Of a DNA stretch of 64,000 nucleotides, positions 1-7,751 are shown in pieces; within the stretch, counting starts at the first letter, position 1, and every line of letters begins with the position of its first letter. The stretch comes from Azotobacter vinelandii (GTDB lineage Bacteria; Pseudomonadota; Gammaproteobacteria; Pseudomonadales; Pseudomonadaceae), in assembly GCF_001571105.1 (NCBI RefSeq), contig NZ_BCTD01000006.1; one strand, written 5' to 3'. The notes beneath the pieces are model-generated. The model was given only the letters and a program-made list of their open reading frames with translations. It made no database searches and was not told the origin of the DNA. A program made the translations under genes and the position numbers.

Positions 1-1285
1 CCTTGCTCCACAGCGCGCTCCAGGAAATCTCCGGATGCGGGTTGTCCAGCTCGAAGCCCTGCAGCCGGCCTGCGGACTCGACCAGCAGCCGGTCGGCACG
101 CGGCGACAGGGCGGCCTGCGCGGCGGCGCCGGCGACCGGCTCGATGAGCAGGGTGCGATGCGCGGTGCTGTGGAACACGCCCAGATTACCGGCGGCGTCC
201 AGGGCGATGAAGCCCTTGCGGCGCTCCTCCGGGAGGATCTGGACGATGGGACTGCCGTTCAACTGGAAGCCGCGGATGTTCTTCAGTTCGGGACCGGCTT
301 CGCCACGCGCCATGAACCACTGCTGGATGCCGCCCGTGGAGTCGCCGATCATCAGCGAGATGCCACCGAGCAGGGCCGCCACCTCGGTCACCTCCGCCTG
401 GGGATCGGCGAGCAGCTTGTAGCGGCCGTTCAGCGTCTGCTGGCGCAGGTCGAACACGTCGGCTGTGGAACGCCCGTTGATCACGTACAGCCACAACTGG
501 CGCGGATCGATCAGCAGCGCCTTGACCGGTTCGGCGAGTTGCGGCAATTCGAGGCGTCGCTCGCTCAGGGTGGTCTCGCCGCTCAGGAGGTTCTCTTCGC
601 GGCTCAGTTCCAGCGCCAGTACCTGATTGCCCGTCGAGCCGGCCAGGAGCAGCCCGTCGTTGCCGACGTTCATCGCCACTTCTTGCAGCGGACGGCCCTG
701 CGGATCGAGCTGGATCGGCGCCTCGCCGTAGGGATAGTCGATGCTCGGCGTGATGGTCTTGCGGTTGTCCGGATAGGTGACCCGGTAGCTATGGCCGACC
801 ACCAACGCCTGGCCGTTGGAGAGGCCCAGCACCAGGCGGTTGCTGCCCGGCTGGTCGCGCCCCAGGGAAAGGATCTCGGCCCCCTCGGGAATCGGCAGGG
901 CGGCCTGGCCGAGCAGCCTCTTCTCGCCGTTGGCCTCGAAGAACCGTACCTGGCCATGGGTATCCAGACGCATGGCGACCTGGTTCTGCTCCTCGACCGC
1001 CAGCAGCAGGGCCTCGCCCTGATCGGCCAGCCAGGCCGGCCGCTGCGGCTCGCCATGCACGTTCAGCTCGGCGCCCTGGAACATCGGCAGGACCACCTGG
1101 GCCAGATAGAAGAATATCAGGGTGATGGCACCCAGCACCGCCAGTCCGCCGATGCTGACGTACCAGCGCGCCAGGCGGTCCTCGAAGGCGCGTCGCCGGC
1201 GCCTGCGCTGCAGAGCGGGCGTGTTGAAGTCCAGGCGCGGCGTCTGGGGCGCAGCGGTGGGGAAGTCTTTGGCCATGTCGGTCAT
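1..1285 (-). CDS. pstC: Phosphate ABC transporter permease PstC, N-terminal part (runs off the left edge)
   Basis: Only the N-terminal ~428 residues lie in the window; the frame stays open to base 1. It starts MTDMAKDF at 1285 (a second Met at 1276 is possible). A basic cytoplasmic segment is followed by one membrane helix (about residues 42-66, WYVSIGGLAVLGAITLIFFY) and then a long soluble region with many short beta-like repeats. This matches the extended PstC of Pseudomonas, in which a large extra domain sits between the first helix and the permease core; the permease core itself lies outside the window. It is downstream of pstS on the same strand, separated by 240 bp that contain a stem-loop. 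The role is as the inner-membrane channel subunit of high-affinity phosphate import (PstSCAB). The identification rests on context and N-terminal layout. Confidence 0.82.
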   Translation of the reverse strand, partial: MTDMAKDFPTAAPQTPRLDFNTPALQRRRRRRAFEDRLARWYVSIGGLAVLGAITLIFFYLAQVVLPMFQGAELNVHGEPQRPAWLADQGEALLLAVEEQNQVAMRLDTHGQVRFFEANGEKRLLGQAALPIPEGAEILSLGRDQPGSNRLVLGLSNGQALVVGHSYRVTYPDNRKTITPSIDYPYGEAPIQLDPQGRPLQEVAMNVGNDGLLLAGSTGNQVLALELSREENLLSGETTLSERRLELPQLAEPVKALLIDPRQLWLYVINGRSTADVFDLRQQTLNGRYKLLADPQAEVTEVAALLGGISLMIGDSTGGIQQWFMARGEAGPELKNIRGFQLNGSPIVQILPEERRKGFIALDAAGNLGVFHSTAHRTLLIEPVAGAAAQAALSPRADRLLVESAGRLQGFELDNPHPEISWSALWSK

Positions 1286-1446
1286 CGTTAGGGGGCTCGA
1301 TTGCGTGGGGGCGTTCAGCCGGCCGTCGATGAGCGGCTGCATCGGCTGGCGGCCCGGCTTGCACGCCGCCACTGCGACGACCGTCGGCAGGCGTACATTA
1401 ATAACCTTCCATGACAAAAATATTACAGAGCGGCGACACACCGAGA

Positions 1447-1471
1447 CCCGCCACTCGAAACGAGTGACGGG
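1447..1471 (-). terminator. Stem-loop between pstS and pstC
   Basis: An 11-bp stem (CCCGCCACTCG / CGAGTGACGGG, one mismatch) closes a 3-base AAA loop just after pstS. No U-run follows on the minus strand. It probably acts as an attenuator or 3'-end stabiliser that lets pstS be made in excess over the membrane subunits, as is usual in pst operons (inference). Confidence 0.5.
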
Positions 1472-1527
1472 CCTGTAGCGCGCCCGCCCTCAGGCCCGAT
1501 CGTCCGTTCCGGGCCCGAGGGGCCGAC

Positions 1528-2496
1528 TCAGAGGCCGAGGTCCTTCAGGGTCTTGTCCACGACACGCTTGGGCAGTGGAATATAGCCGTCCTTGACCACG
1601 ACTTCCTGTCCCTGCTTGGACAGAACCATCTTGACGAACTGCGCTTCCAGCGGATTCAGCGGCTTGTTCGGCGCCTTGTTCACGTAGACGTAGAAAAAGC
1701 GCGCCAGCGGGAACTTGCCGGCCAGGGCGTTGGCTTCGCTGGCCTCGAAGGGCTCGCCGCCCTTCTTCGACAGCGGTACGGCGCGCACGCTGGAAGTCTT
1801 GTAGCCGATGCCGGAATAGCCGATGGCGTTCAGGGTGCTGGACACCGACTGCACCACCGAGGCGGAGCCCGGCTGCTCGTTGACGTTGGGCTTGAAGTCA
1901 CCTTTACAGAGGGCCTCTTCCTTGAAGTAGCCATAGGTGCCGGACACCGAGTTGCGGCCGAACAGCTGGATCGGCTTGGTCGCCCACTCGCCGGTCAGGC
2001 CCAGATCGCCCCAGGTCTTGATGTCCTTGGGACCACCGCACAGGCGGGTACCGGAGAAGATGGCGTCGACCTGGGCGATGTCCAGGGACTTGATCGGGTT
2101 GTCCTTGTGCACGAACACCGCCAGGGCGTCGATGGCCACCGGAACGGCGGTCGGCTTGTAGCCGTGCTTCTGCTCGAAGGCCTGCAGCTCGTTGTCCTTC
2201 ATGGCGCGGCTCATCGGGCCGAGGTTGGCGGTGCCTTCGGTGAGCGCCGGCGGCGCGGTGGAGGAACCGGCGGCCTGGATCTGGATGTTGACGTTCGGAT
2301 ACTGCCGCTTGAACTCTTCGCCCCACAGAGTCATGAGATTGGCCAGGGAGTCGGAGCCGACGCTGGACAGGTTGCCGGAGACGCCCGAGGTCTTTTCGTA
2401 GGTCGGCAGAGCCGGGTCGACGGCGGCAACCGCGCTCGCAGTCGCCACACCAGCGGCGGCGAAAGTCATGGCTGCCATCAAACGCTTCAATTTCAT
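1528..2496 (-). CDS. pstS: Phosphate ABC transporter periplasmic binding protein PstS
   Basis: The 322-aa protein binds phosphate in the periplasm and delivers it to the PstCAB permease. The start at 2496 (MKLKRLMAAM) gives a clean Sec signal peptide (residues 1 to about 26, ending ASAVAAVDP) and has a GGGAG ribosome site; the longer frame from 2583 has no signal peptide. Phosphate-contact motifs of the PstS family are visible: VGSDSLANLM near the N-terminus, AAGSSTAPPALTEG, and NSVSGTYGYF. The length is normal for the family. It is first in a pst operon (pstC follows on the same strand) and a Pho-box-like sequence lies 70-87 bp upstream, so PhoB control under phosphate starvation is expected. 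Confidence 0.95.
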   Translation of the reverse strand: MKLKRLMAAMTFAAAGVATASAVAAVDPALPTYEKTSGVSGNLSSVGSDSLANLMTLWGEEFKRQYPNVNIQIQAAGSSTAPPALTEGTANLGPMSRAMKDNELQAFEQKHGYKPTAVPVAIDALAVFVHKDNPIKSLDIAQVDAIFSGTRLCGGPKDIKTWGDLGLTGEWATKPIQLFGRNSVSGTYGYFKEEALCKGDFKPNVNEQPGSASVVQSVSSTLNAIGYSGIGYKTSSVRAVPLSKKGGEPFEASEANALAGKFPLARFFYVYVNKAPNKPLNPLEAQFVKMVLSKQGQEVVVKDGYIPLPKRVVDKTLKDLGL

Positions 2497-2565
2497 GCCT
2501 TGCTCCCTAGCAGGACGGTATTGGTCGGATCGCGGGCAAGTATCGAAAGACCGCGTGACCACTCT

Positions 2566-2583
2566 ATGAATACAAGATGACAA
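2566..2583 (-). promoter_or_regulatory. Pho-box-like site upstream of pstS
   Basis: The minus strand reads TTGTCATCTTGTATTCAT, close to the direct-repeat PhoB consensus CTGTCAT-N4-CTGTCAT. It lies 70 bp upstream of the pstS start, the expected position for an activator overlapping a -35 element. The second half-site is weak (TATTCAT). Confidence 0.5.
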
Positions 2584-2756
2584 ATTTGTGAACAGGGGCC
2601 TTTCAAGGGAACTTTTCCCCTTTCGGCCGACACAGGGCCGACACGCGGCATGATGCCGCCGCTTGACATTTCCGTATCGCCCCGCTCGCCTGGCGCCAGG
2701 GCTTGCCGCTATAATCGGTCCTCTTCCCTGCAGCCCACGCCCGACGAACCCATCCC

Positions 2757-3155
2757 ATGACTGAACTCGAACAGGACGACCCGGTTCCCCAAGGCGATCT
2801 GGCCCTGCAGATCACCGCGCTGCCCCGCGACGCCAACGGATTCGGCGATATCTACGGCGGCTGGCTGGTCGCCCAGATGGACCTGGCCGGCACCGCCACG
2901 GCCAGCCGGCTGGCCGGCGGGCGGGTGGCCACGGTGGCGATCGACCGCATGGCCTTCATGGTGCCGGTGGCGGTCGGCGCCCAGCTCTCCTTCTATACCA
3001 AGCCCCTGCAGCAGGGCCGCAGCTCGATCCAGATGCTGGTCGAGGTATGGAGCGACGACCCGCTGTCCAGCGAATGGCGCAAGGTGACCGAGGCGGTGTT
3101 CGTCTTCGTCGCCATCGACGGCAGCGGCCGCACCCGCGCGGTGCCGCGCCGCTAG
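2757..3155 (+). CDS. yciA: Acyl-CoA thioesterase, YciA type (hotdog fold)
   Basis: The 132-aa protein matches the short YciA family of cytoplasmic hotdog-fold acyl-CoA hydrolases in length and motif order. Visible motifs are VPQGDLALQ at the N-terminus, the hallmark GFGDIYGGWLVAQMD (residues about 28-42), AIDRMAFMVPVAVGA in the central strand and TEAVFVFVAIDGSGRTRAVP at the C-terminus. It is expected to hydrolyse a broad range of acyl-CoAs and limit their build-up. It is divergent from pstS and followed by the epimerase gene on the same strand after 96 bp, with no sign of coupling. Confidence 0.88.
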   Translation: MTELEQDDPVPQGDLALQITALPRDANGFGDIYGGWLVAQMDLAGTATASRLAGGRVATVAIDRMAFMVPVAVGAQLSFYTKPLQQGRSSIQMLVEVWSDDPLSSEWRKVTEAVFVFVAIDGSGRTRAVPRR

Positions 3156-3251
3156 CGGACGCCCTCCTCGCACCCCCCCATTTCGCGCGATGGAGCTTTA
3201 TTCGTCGCGCAGGCTCTAATAGCGAAGTATTTGTCCTGCGAGGATCCCGTC

Positions 3252-4166
3252 ATGAATGAACCCTTCACAGCCCCCCAGGTCGAGCGGATCGAAATGGGCG
3301 AACTGCCCTGCTGGCGGATCAAGACCGCCGCAGCCGAACTGCTGGTCGCCGAACAGGGCGCCCAGGTGCTCAGCTACCAGCGCCACGGCGAACAGCCGCT
3401 GATCTGGCTCAGCGAGCAGGCGGAGTTCCGCCGCGGCCTGTCGGTGCGCGGCGGGGTGCCGGTCTGCTGGCCCTGGTTCGGCGACCTGGCGCGCAATCCG
3501 GCCGGCGTGCGCGCCATGCGCGAAGACCATGGCCCGGCGCCGGCCCACGGCGAAGTACGCGGCCGCGACTGGCGGTTGCAGGACATCGCCAAGGAAAACG
3601 GCGCGGTGACCCTGACCTTCGACCTGCCGCAGTCGGCCTCCGGCGAACTGCCCGGCTGGCCCCATGCGCTCGACCTGACCCTGGCCATCCGCCTCGACGA
3701 ACGCCTCGACCTCAGCCTGACCACCCGCAACCGCAGCAGCTACCGGGTCGCCCTGAGCCAGGCGCTGCACACCTACCTGGCGGTCGGCGACATCCGCGAG
3801 GTGGGCATCGAGGGCCTCGACGGCCTGCGCTACATCGAAACCCTGGAGGACTGGGACGAGCGCCACCAGCGCGGCATCCTGAACTTCGCCGGCGAAACCG
3901 ACCGCATCTACCTGGATACCCCGCCGCGCCTCGATCTGGTCGACGCCAGCTGGAAGCGGCGGATCTGCCTGGAAGCCAGCGGCTCGCACTCGGCCATCGT
4001 CTGGAATCCCTGGATCGACAAGGCCGCCCGTCTCTCGCAGTTCGCCGACGACGCCTGGCAGCGCATGCTCTGCATCGAAACGGCCAACGTACTGGACGAC
4101 GCCGTGGAACTGGCGCCCGAGCAAAGCGCCACCCTGGCCCTCTGCCTGTGGAGCGAACCGCTCTGA
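3252..4166 (+). CDS. Glucose-6-phosphate 1-epimerase (YeaD-like aldose mutarotase family)
   Basis: A 304-aa cytoplasmic enzyme of the galactose-mutarotase-like superfamily that interconverts alpha and beta hexose-6-phosphate anomers. I chose the start at 3252 (MNEPFTAPQ) because a GAGGA ribosome site lies just upstream; an in-frame ATG at 3231 has none. Family motifs are SVRGGVPVCWPWFG (about residues 78-91), PAHGEVRGRDW with the conserved His, SQALHTYLAVGDI and the C-terminal VIWNPWIDKAA and CIETAN. Upstream TTATTCGTCGCGCAGG is not a recognisable promoter. It is a single gene, followed by a decayed catalase on the other strand. Confidence 0.85.
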   Translation: MNEPFTAPQVERIEMGELPCWRIKTAAAELLVAEQGAQVLSYQRHGEQPLIWLSEQAEFRRGLSVRGGVPVCWPWFGDLARNPAGVRAMREDHGPAPAHGEVRGRDWRLQDIAKENGAVTLTFDLPQSASGELPGWPHALDLTLAIRLDERLDLSLTTRNRSSYRVALSQALHTYLAVGDIREVGIEGLDGLRYIETLEDWDERHQRGILNFAGETDRIYLDTPPRLDLVDASWKRRICLEASGSHSAIVWNPWIDKAARLSQFADDAWQRMLCIETANVLDDAVELAPEQSATLALCLWSEPL

Positions 4167-4206
4167 AGCGGCGCCCCCCGGAACTCCCGCCGCAGCTTTC
4201 CCCACC

Positions 4207-4638
4207 TTGGCGGCTGTTCTCCTCCGCCCGACCGTCGAAGTAGGTCGGGCCGGTCCTCGCCCGGAGTCGGATGGCCGTCGAGCGGCGGCAGGTTCTTCGC
4301 CCTGGCGAGGTCGCCCCTTCGGCCGGGATCGCAGCGCCGAAATGCCGGACCATGCGCAGCACGATGCTTTCCGGGCACTGCCGGAGATCGTCGGCGAGGC
4401 TGGCGATCAGCTCGTCCGTACCCACCGCTCGAAGATCCGCTAGCGCTCACCGGCAGCCGTGGGCCGCGGGCGTGCCCACGCGCTCGGGAATCCGTGCGCG
4501 GTCGAAACGGGCGATCTTCCCGATGAGCCGGTGGATCTCCAGGAACGCCGGCCCCCGCTCGCCCATGCCGCACGGGCTCTGGCCGTCGCGCAGCGGATGG
4601 CCCTGACGGCCGATCGGCGTCCCGCTCCGTTCGCCCAT
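4207..4638 (-). pseudogene. Catalase remnant, internally deleted and frameshifted
   Basis: The minus strand from 4638 encodes an N-terminal catalase-like piece: ...GERGPAFLEIHRLIGKIAR, then FDRARIPERV, the conserved IEKLAHFDRERIPERVVHA region of heme catalases, before a frameshift and stop at 4447. Immediately after, a second piece in another frame (from about 4425: DELIASLADDLRQCPESIVL, then RMVRHFGAA) resembles the C-terminal end of clade-3 catalases. The central ~350 residues with the heme ligands are missing. Together this is a decayed catalase gene. The rest of the 4167-4874 gap shows no credible gene. The assignment rests on motif recall only. Confidence 0.5.
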
Positions 4639-4874
4639 GATCGCCTCCGGACATGTTGCCGGTATGGCGTTGCTCAGCGTTCGGAGCCGGGCCGTCGGTT
4701 CACCGCCATCCATCCTCGCGGCATGAACGGCGTGCCTGCCAGGTGGCCTCCTTACCGGGCGGCCTCGTGGAACCTTTTGTCGGGCCATGGCCTCACAACC
4801 ATAGACCCCGTCCTTATTCCTTCAGGGGTCTTCCTGTCTTGCGTACTCGTGGCAATTCCGATCGGAGACCGACC

Positions 4875-5270
4875 ATGAAGAGCAATCCCGATACCTGCAT
4901 CGCCTCGCGCCGGCCGCTTCCCGGGCTGGCACTCCTGACCCTCGGTGGCCTGCTCCTGGCGGGCTGCGCGGGCAACCCGCCCACCGAGCAGTTCGCCCTC
5001 ACCGAATCGTCCGTCAGAGAAGCCGTGAGTGCCGGCGGCACGCAATACGCCCCGGTCGAGATGCGCACAGCACAGGAAAAATGGCGCGAGGCCGAGCTGG
5101 CCATGCAGAAGAAGGACTACGATCGCGCCCGCCTGCTCGCCGAGCAGGCCGAGTGGGACGCCCGCGTCGCCGAGCGCAAGGCCCGTGCCACCAAGGCGCA
5201 GCGGGCAGTGGAGGAAATGAAGAAAGGCGTCCAGGAGCTGCGCGAGGAAGGCATGCGCTCCGTCCAGTGA
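4875..5270 (+). CDS. DUF4398 lipoprotein
   Basis: A 131-aa small envelope protein. Residues 1-34 form a lipoprotein signal with the lipobox LLLAGC (Cys about 34). The rest is a helical, charged segment (AQEKWREAELAMQKKDYDRA, LLAEQAEWDARVAERKARAT) typical of DUF4398, a coiled-coil-like domain with TPR-like spacing. The start at 4875 follows GGAGACCGACC. The next gene, 48 bp downstream, encodes an OmpA-family lipoprotein that begins with the same kind of domain, so the two probably form an operon and work together at the outer membrane/peptidoglycan interface. The exact function is unknown. Confidence 0.85.
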   Translation: MKSNPDTCIASRRPLPGLALLTLGGLLLAGCAGNPPTEQFALTESSVREAVSAGGTQYAPVEMRTAQEKWREAELAMQKKDYDRARLLAEQAEWDARVAERKARATKAQRAVEEMKKGVQELREEGMRSVQ

Positions 5271-5318
5271 GAAGCCGCTTCGTCATCGACAATCCGACCA
5301 CCGTCCGAGGATGCCCCC

Positions 5319-6104
5319 ATGCACAAGCTCGCCTCCCTGCCAGCCCTGCTGGCGCTGTCCATCGGCCTCGTCGCCTGCGCCAGCAAACCCAACCCCAACC
5401 TGGAACAGGCCCGTGCCGCCTTCACCGCCCTGCAGGGCAATCCACGCGCCGGCCAGCTCGCGCCCCTGGAGACCCAGGATGCCGCCAAGCAGCTCAAGCA
5501 GGCCGAGGACTCCTACCAGAGCGGCGCCAGCGAGGAAAGGGTCGACCAGTTGGCCTATCTGACCCAGCGCCGCGTCGAGTTCGCCGAACAGACCATCCTC
5601 CTGCGCAACGCCGAACGGGAGTTCCAGCAGACCTCCTCCCAGCGCGCCGAGGCGCGCCTGCAGGCCCGCGACGCGCAGATCCGCCAGCTTCAGGAAGAGT
5701 TGCAGGCCAGCCACACCGAGCGCGGCACCCTGGTGACCTTCGGCGACGTGCTGTTCGACTACAATCGCGCCGAACTCAAGCCCGGCGGCATGCACAACGT
5801 GCAGAAGCTGGCCGACTTCCTCCGGGCCAACCCACAACGCCAGGTGATCGTCGAGGGCTATACCGACAGCACCGGTTCCGACGCTTACAACCGTGACCTC
5901 TCCGAACGGCGCGCCGGGGCGGTGCGCATCGCCCTGATCAAGATGGGCATCGACCCACGCCGCATCGCCACCCAGGGCCATGGCAAGAACTACCCGGTGA
6001 CCAGCAACGCCAGCCCGGCCGGCCGGGCCATGAACCGGCGGGTGGAAGTGACCATCTCGGACGAGGACGACCGCCCGGTGGCCCCGCGCACCTCCATGCA
6101 ATGA
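5319..6104 (+). CDS. OmpA-family lipoprotein (DUF4398 + OmpA C-terminal domain)
   Basis: The 261-aa protein begins with a lipoprotein signal (lipobox GLVAC, Cys about 20), followed by a DUF4398-like helical region (residues about 25-130, AAKQLKQAEDSYQSG) and a C-terminal OmpA-like peptidoglycan-binding domain (about 145-250). The latter has VTFGDVLFDYNRAELKPGG and the signature TDSTGSDAYNRDLSERRA, then GHGKNYPVTSN and NRRVEVTI. It is predicted to be anchored in the outer membrane and to grip peptidoglycan. It follows the DUF4398 gene in the same direction and ends before a strong GC hairpin at 6110-6145. Confidence 0.9.
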   Translation: MHKLASLPALLALSIGLVACASKPNPNLEQARAAFTALQGNPRAGQLAPLETQDAAKQLKQAEDSYQSGASEERVDQLAYLTQRRVEFAEQTILLRNAEREFQQTSSQRAEARLQARDAQIRQLQEELQASHTERGTLVTFGDVLFDYNRAELKPGGMHNVQKLADFLRANPQRQVIVEGYTDSTGSDAYNRDLSERRAGAVRIALIKMGIDPRRIATQGHGKNYPVTSNASPAGRAMNRRVEVTISDEDDRPVAPRTSMQ

Positions 6105-6109
6105 CTCGC

Positions 6110-6145
6110 GGCGGCCCGGCCTCGGCGTGGGCTGGCCGGGCCGCC
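6110..6145 (+). terminator. GC-rich hairpin after the OmpA-family gene
   Basis: A perfect 12-bp stem (GGCGGCCCGGCC / GGCCGGGCCGCC) with a 12-base loop begins 6 bp after the stop codon. There is no clear T-run, but the stem strength and position support a transcription terminator. Confidence 0.6.
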
Positions 6146-6236
6146 GGCGCTCCCGAACGCACCGGGGAGCGACAGGCCGCAGGCGATCCGAAGATCTGTC
6201 AGACTCCTGCCGAGTCGCCATAGCGGATACCTGCCC

Positions 6237-7001
6237 ATGACCGAACCACGTGCCTTCAAGGATCACTTCTCAACGGCGGCGGCCGGCTATGCCGCGCACC
6301 GCCCCCGCTACCCCGCCGCGCTGATCGACTACCTGGCCGATCTCGCGCCGGCCACCGCCTGCGCCCTGGACTGCGGCTGCGGCACCGGCCAGCTCTCGGT
6401 GCCGCTGGCCGGACGCTTCGCCCGCGTGCTGGCGACCGACGCCAGCGCGGCGCAGATCGCCAATGCCGAGCCGCATCCGGGCGTGGAATACCGCGTCGCC
6501 CTCGCCGAGGACAGCGGCCTGCCGCCGGCCAGCGTCGATCTGGTCACGGTCGCCCAGGCCGCCCACTGGCTGGACCTCGAACGCTTCTACGCCGAGGTGC
6601 GGCGGGTCGCCCGGCCGGGCGCGGTGCTGGCGCTGATCAGCTATGGCGTGCTGCAGGTGGAGGGCGCGCCGGCGCCGCTGGTCGAGCATTTCTACTATCG
6701 GGTGCTCGGCCCCTGGTGGCCGGCCGAGCGGCGCCACGTCGAGGAGGGCTACAGGAACCTGCCCTTCCCCTTCGCGGAATGCCGGGCCCCGGCGCTGGCG
6801 ATCGAGGTGCGCTGGACGCTGGCCGAACTGCTCGGCTACATCGATACCTGGTCGGCTGTGCGCGAACTGGAAAAGGCCCTGGGCCGCGACCCCGTGGAAC
6901 ATTTCGCCACCGAGTTGACCGCGACCTGGGGCGATCCCGAAAAGCGCCGCCCGGTCCGCTGGCCGCTGGCAGTGCGCGCCGGCCGGGTCGGCGCCCCCTG
7001 A
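6237..7001 (+). CDS. Class I SAM-dependent methyltransferase
   Basis: A 254-aa cytoplasmic protein with a Rossmann methyltransferase domain. Motif I is ALDCGCGTGQLSVPLAG (about residues 42-58) and the acidic end of strand 2 is VLATDASAAQI. Motif IV-like VDLVTVAQAAHWLDLERFY resembles the YcgJ/UbiE-like group that includes trans-aconitate methyltransferase relatives. The substrate cannot be read from sequence. It stands alone, starting after a hairpin terminator and ending 20 bp before the convergent RcnB-like gene. Confidence 0.85.
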   Translation: MTEPRAFKDHFSTAAAGYAAHRPRYPAALIDYLADLAPATACALDCGCGTGQLSVPLAGRFARVLATDASAAQIANAEPHPGVEYRVALAEDSGLPPASVDLVTVAQAAHWLDLERFYAEVRRVARPGAVLALISYGVLQVEGAPAPLVEHFYYRVLGPWWPAERRHVEEGYRNLPFPFAECRAPALAIEVRWTLAELLGYIDTWSAVRELEKALGRDPVEHFATELTATWGDPEKRRPVRWPLAVRAGRVGAP

Positions 7002-7021
7002 ACCCGGCCGGACGGGCGCGT

Positions 7022-7426
7022 TCAGTCCAGCACGCCGCGCAGTACGTCGTGGACGATGCCGCTGCGGCTGTCGACCAGCACCAGGCTGCTGCCGACGCGA
7101 CGCCATTCGTAACCGCGGTACTGCGGCAGGTGACGCGACTGCTTGGCGCTCAGGCGGCTACCCCAGCCGGCCGGCAGCCGCTTGCCCTTGACGATCTTCA
7201 CGTGCGCCGGCACGGCCGAACCGCGACCGATTTCGTGACGCTTGGCATGGATCGATTCGCGTAGCGGACCGAAATCCGCCGGCGGACGCGAATAATCGCG
7301 GGAAGCGTGGCTGCGGTCGTCGTCGCGGAGCCGGCTATCCGAGTGCGCCTGGACGGGAAGGGCCAGCACCGCGCTGCCCAGACAGAACACCAGGCCCAGG
7401 CCGGCGAGTAGACGGGTCGATTGCAT
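7022..7426 (-). CDS. RcnB/CigR-family periplasmic protein
   Basis: A 134-aa protein. The start at 7426 (MQSTRLLAGLGLVFCLGSAV) gives a Sec signal peptide cleaved after VQAH (about residue 28). The mature part has a charged low-complexity stretch rich in D, S and R, then the RcnB/CigR ending: LPAGWGSRLSAKQSRHLPQ, YRGYEWRRVGSSLVLVD and GIVHDVLRGVLD. RcnB in E. coli affects nickel/cobalt homeostasis and CigR is a virulence-related relative; the role here is unknown. It is convergent with the methyltransferase and divergent from the sigma-54 operon at 7752. Confidence 0.75.
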   Translation of the reverse strand: MQSTRLLAGLGLVFCLGSAVLALPVQAHSDSRLRDDDRSHASRDYSRPPADFGPLRESIHAKRHEIGRGSAVPAHVKIVKGKRLPAGWGSRLSAKQSRHLPQYRGYEWRRVGSSLVLVDSRSGIVHDVLRGVLD

Positions 7427-7520
7427 GGGATGACCTCGAAACAGTGGATGACGGCGCCCGGCGAGCCTCTGCGCCACCGGACACGCCTGCATCCTAAACG
7501 CGCAAAGCCCGGGAAAACCG

Positions 7521-7580
7521 TTGTCAGCCGGACTTTACCCGGACCTTTACACAGATCCGCAATTTGTCAGCCGAATCTTA
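7521..7580 (+). repeat. Pair of direct repeats TTGTCAGCCG-N5-TTAC upstream of the SagB-like operon
   Basis: TTGTCAGCCGGACTTTAC (7521-7538) and TTGTCAGCCGAATCTTAC (7564-7581) are 16/18 identical and 43 bp apart, about four helical turns. They lie 120-190 bp upstream of the sigma-54 promoter. This suggests tandem binding sites for an activator; each is also a degenerate TGT-N10 site. Confidence 0.45.
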
Positions 7581-7620
7581 CGCAGCAAGGCTACCATGCA
7601 CCGATTTCGTTCCCACGCGC

Positions 7621-7636
7621 TGTCACAAAGCCGACA
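7621..7636 (+). promoter_or_regulatory. NifA-type upstream activator sequence (TGT-N10-ACA)
   Basis: The sequence TGTCACAAAGCCGACA fits the NifA UAS consensus TGT-N10-ACA exactly. Its centre is about 80 bp upstream of the -24/-12 promoter at 7700-7715, the usual enhancer distance. Such a site can occur by chance; its pairing with a good sigma-54 promoter and a NifX-like gene in the operon strengthens the call. Confidence 0.62.
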
Positions 7637-7699
7637 ATGTCGCACCCCTGCCGCACTGTCGGAACCCAGTAACCCTTGCCAGGCGGGCAATCCACACTC

Positions 7700-7715
7700 T
7701 GGTACCGCTCTTGCA
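7700..7715 (+). promoter_or_regulatory. Sigma-54 (-24/-12) promoter of the SagB/NifX-like operon
   Basis: TGGTACCGCTCTTGCA matches the TGGCACG-N4-TTGCA consensus with GG-N10-GC spacing exact (GG at 7701-7702, GC at 7713-7714). Transcription would begin near 7725, about 25 nt before the first ATG. Confidence 0.75.
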
Positions 7716-7751
7716 GGAAAGTTCCCTGGCCTATAAGAATCAATCAGCACC

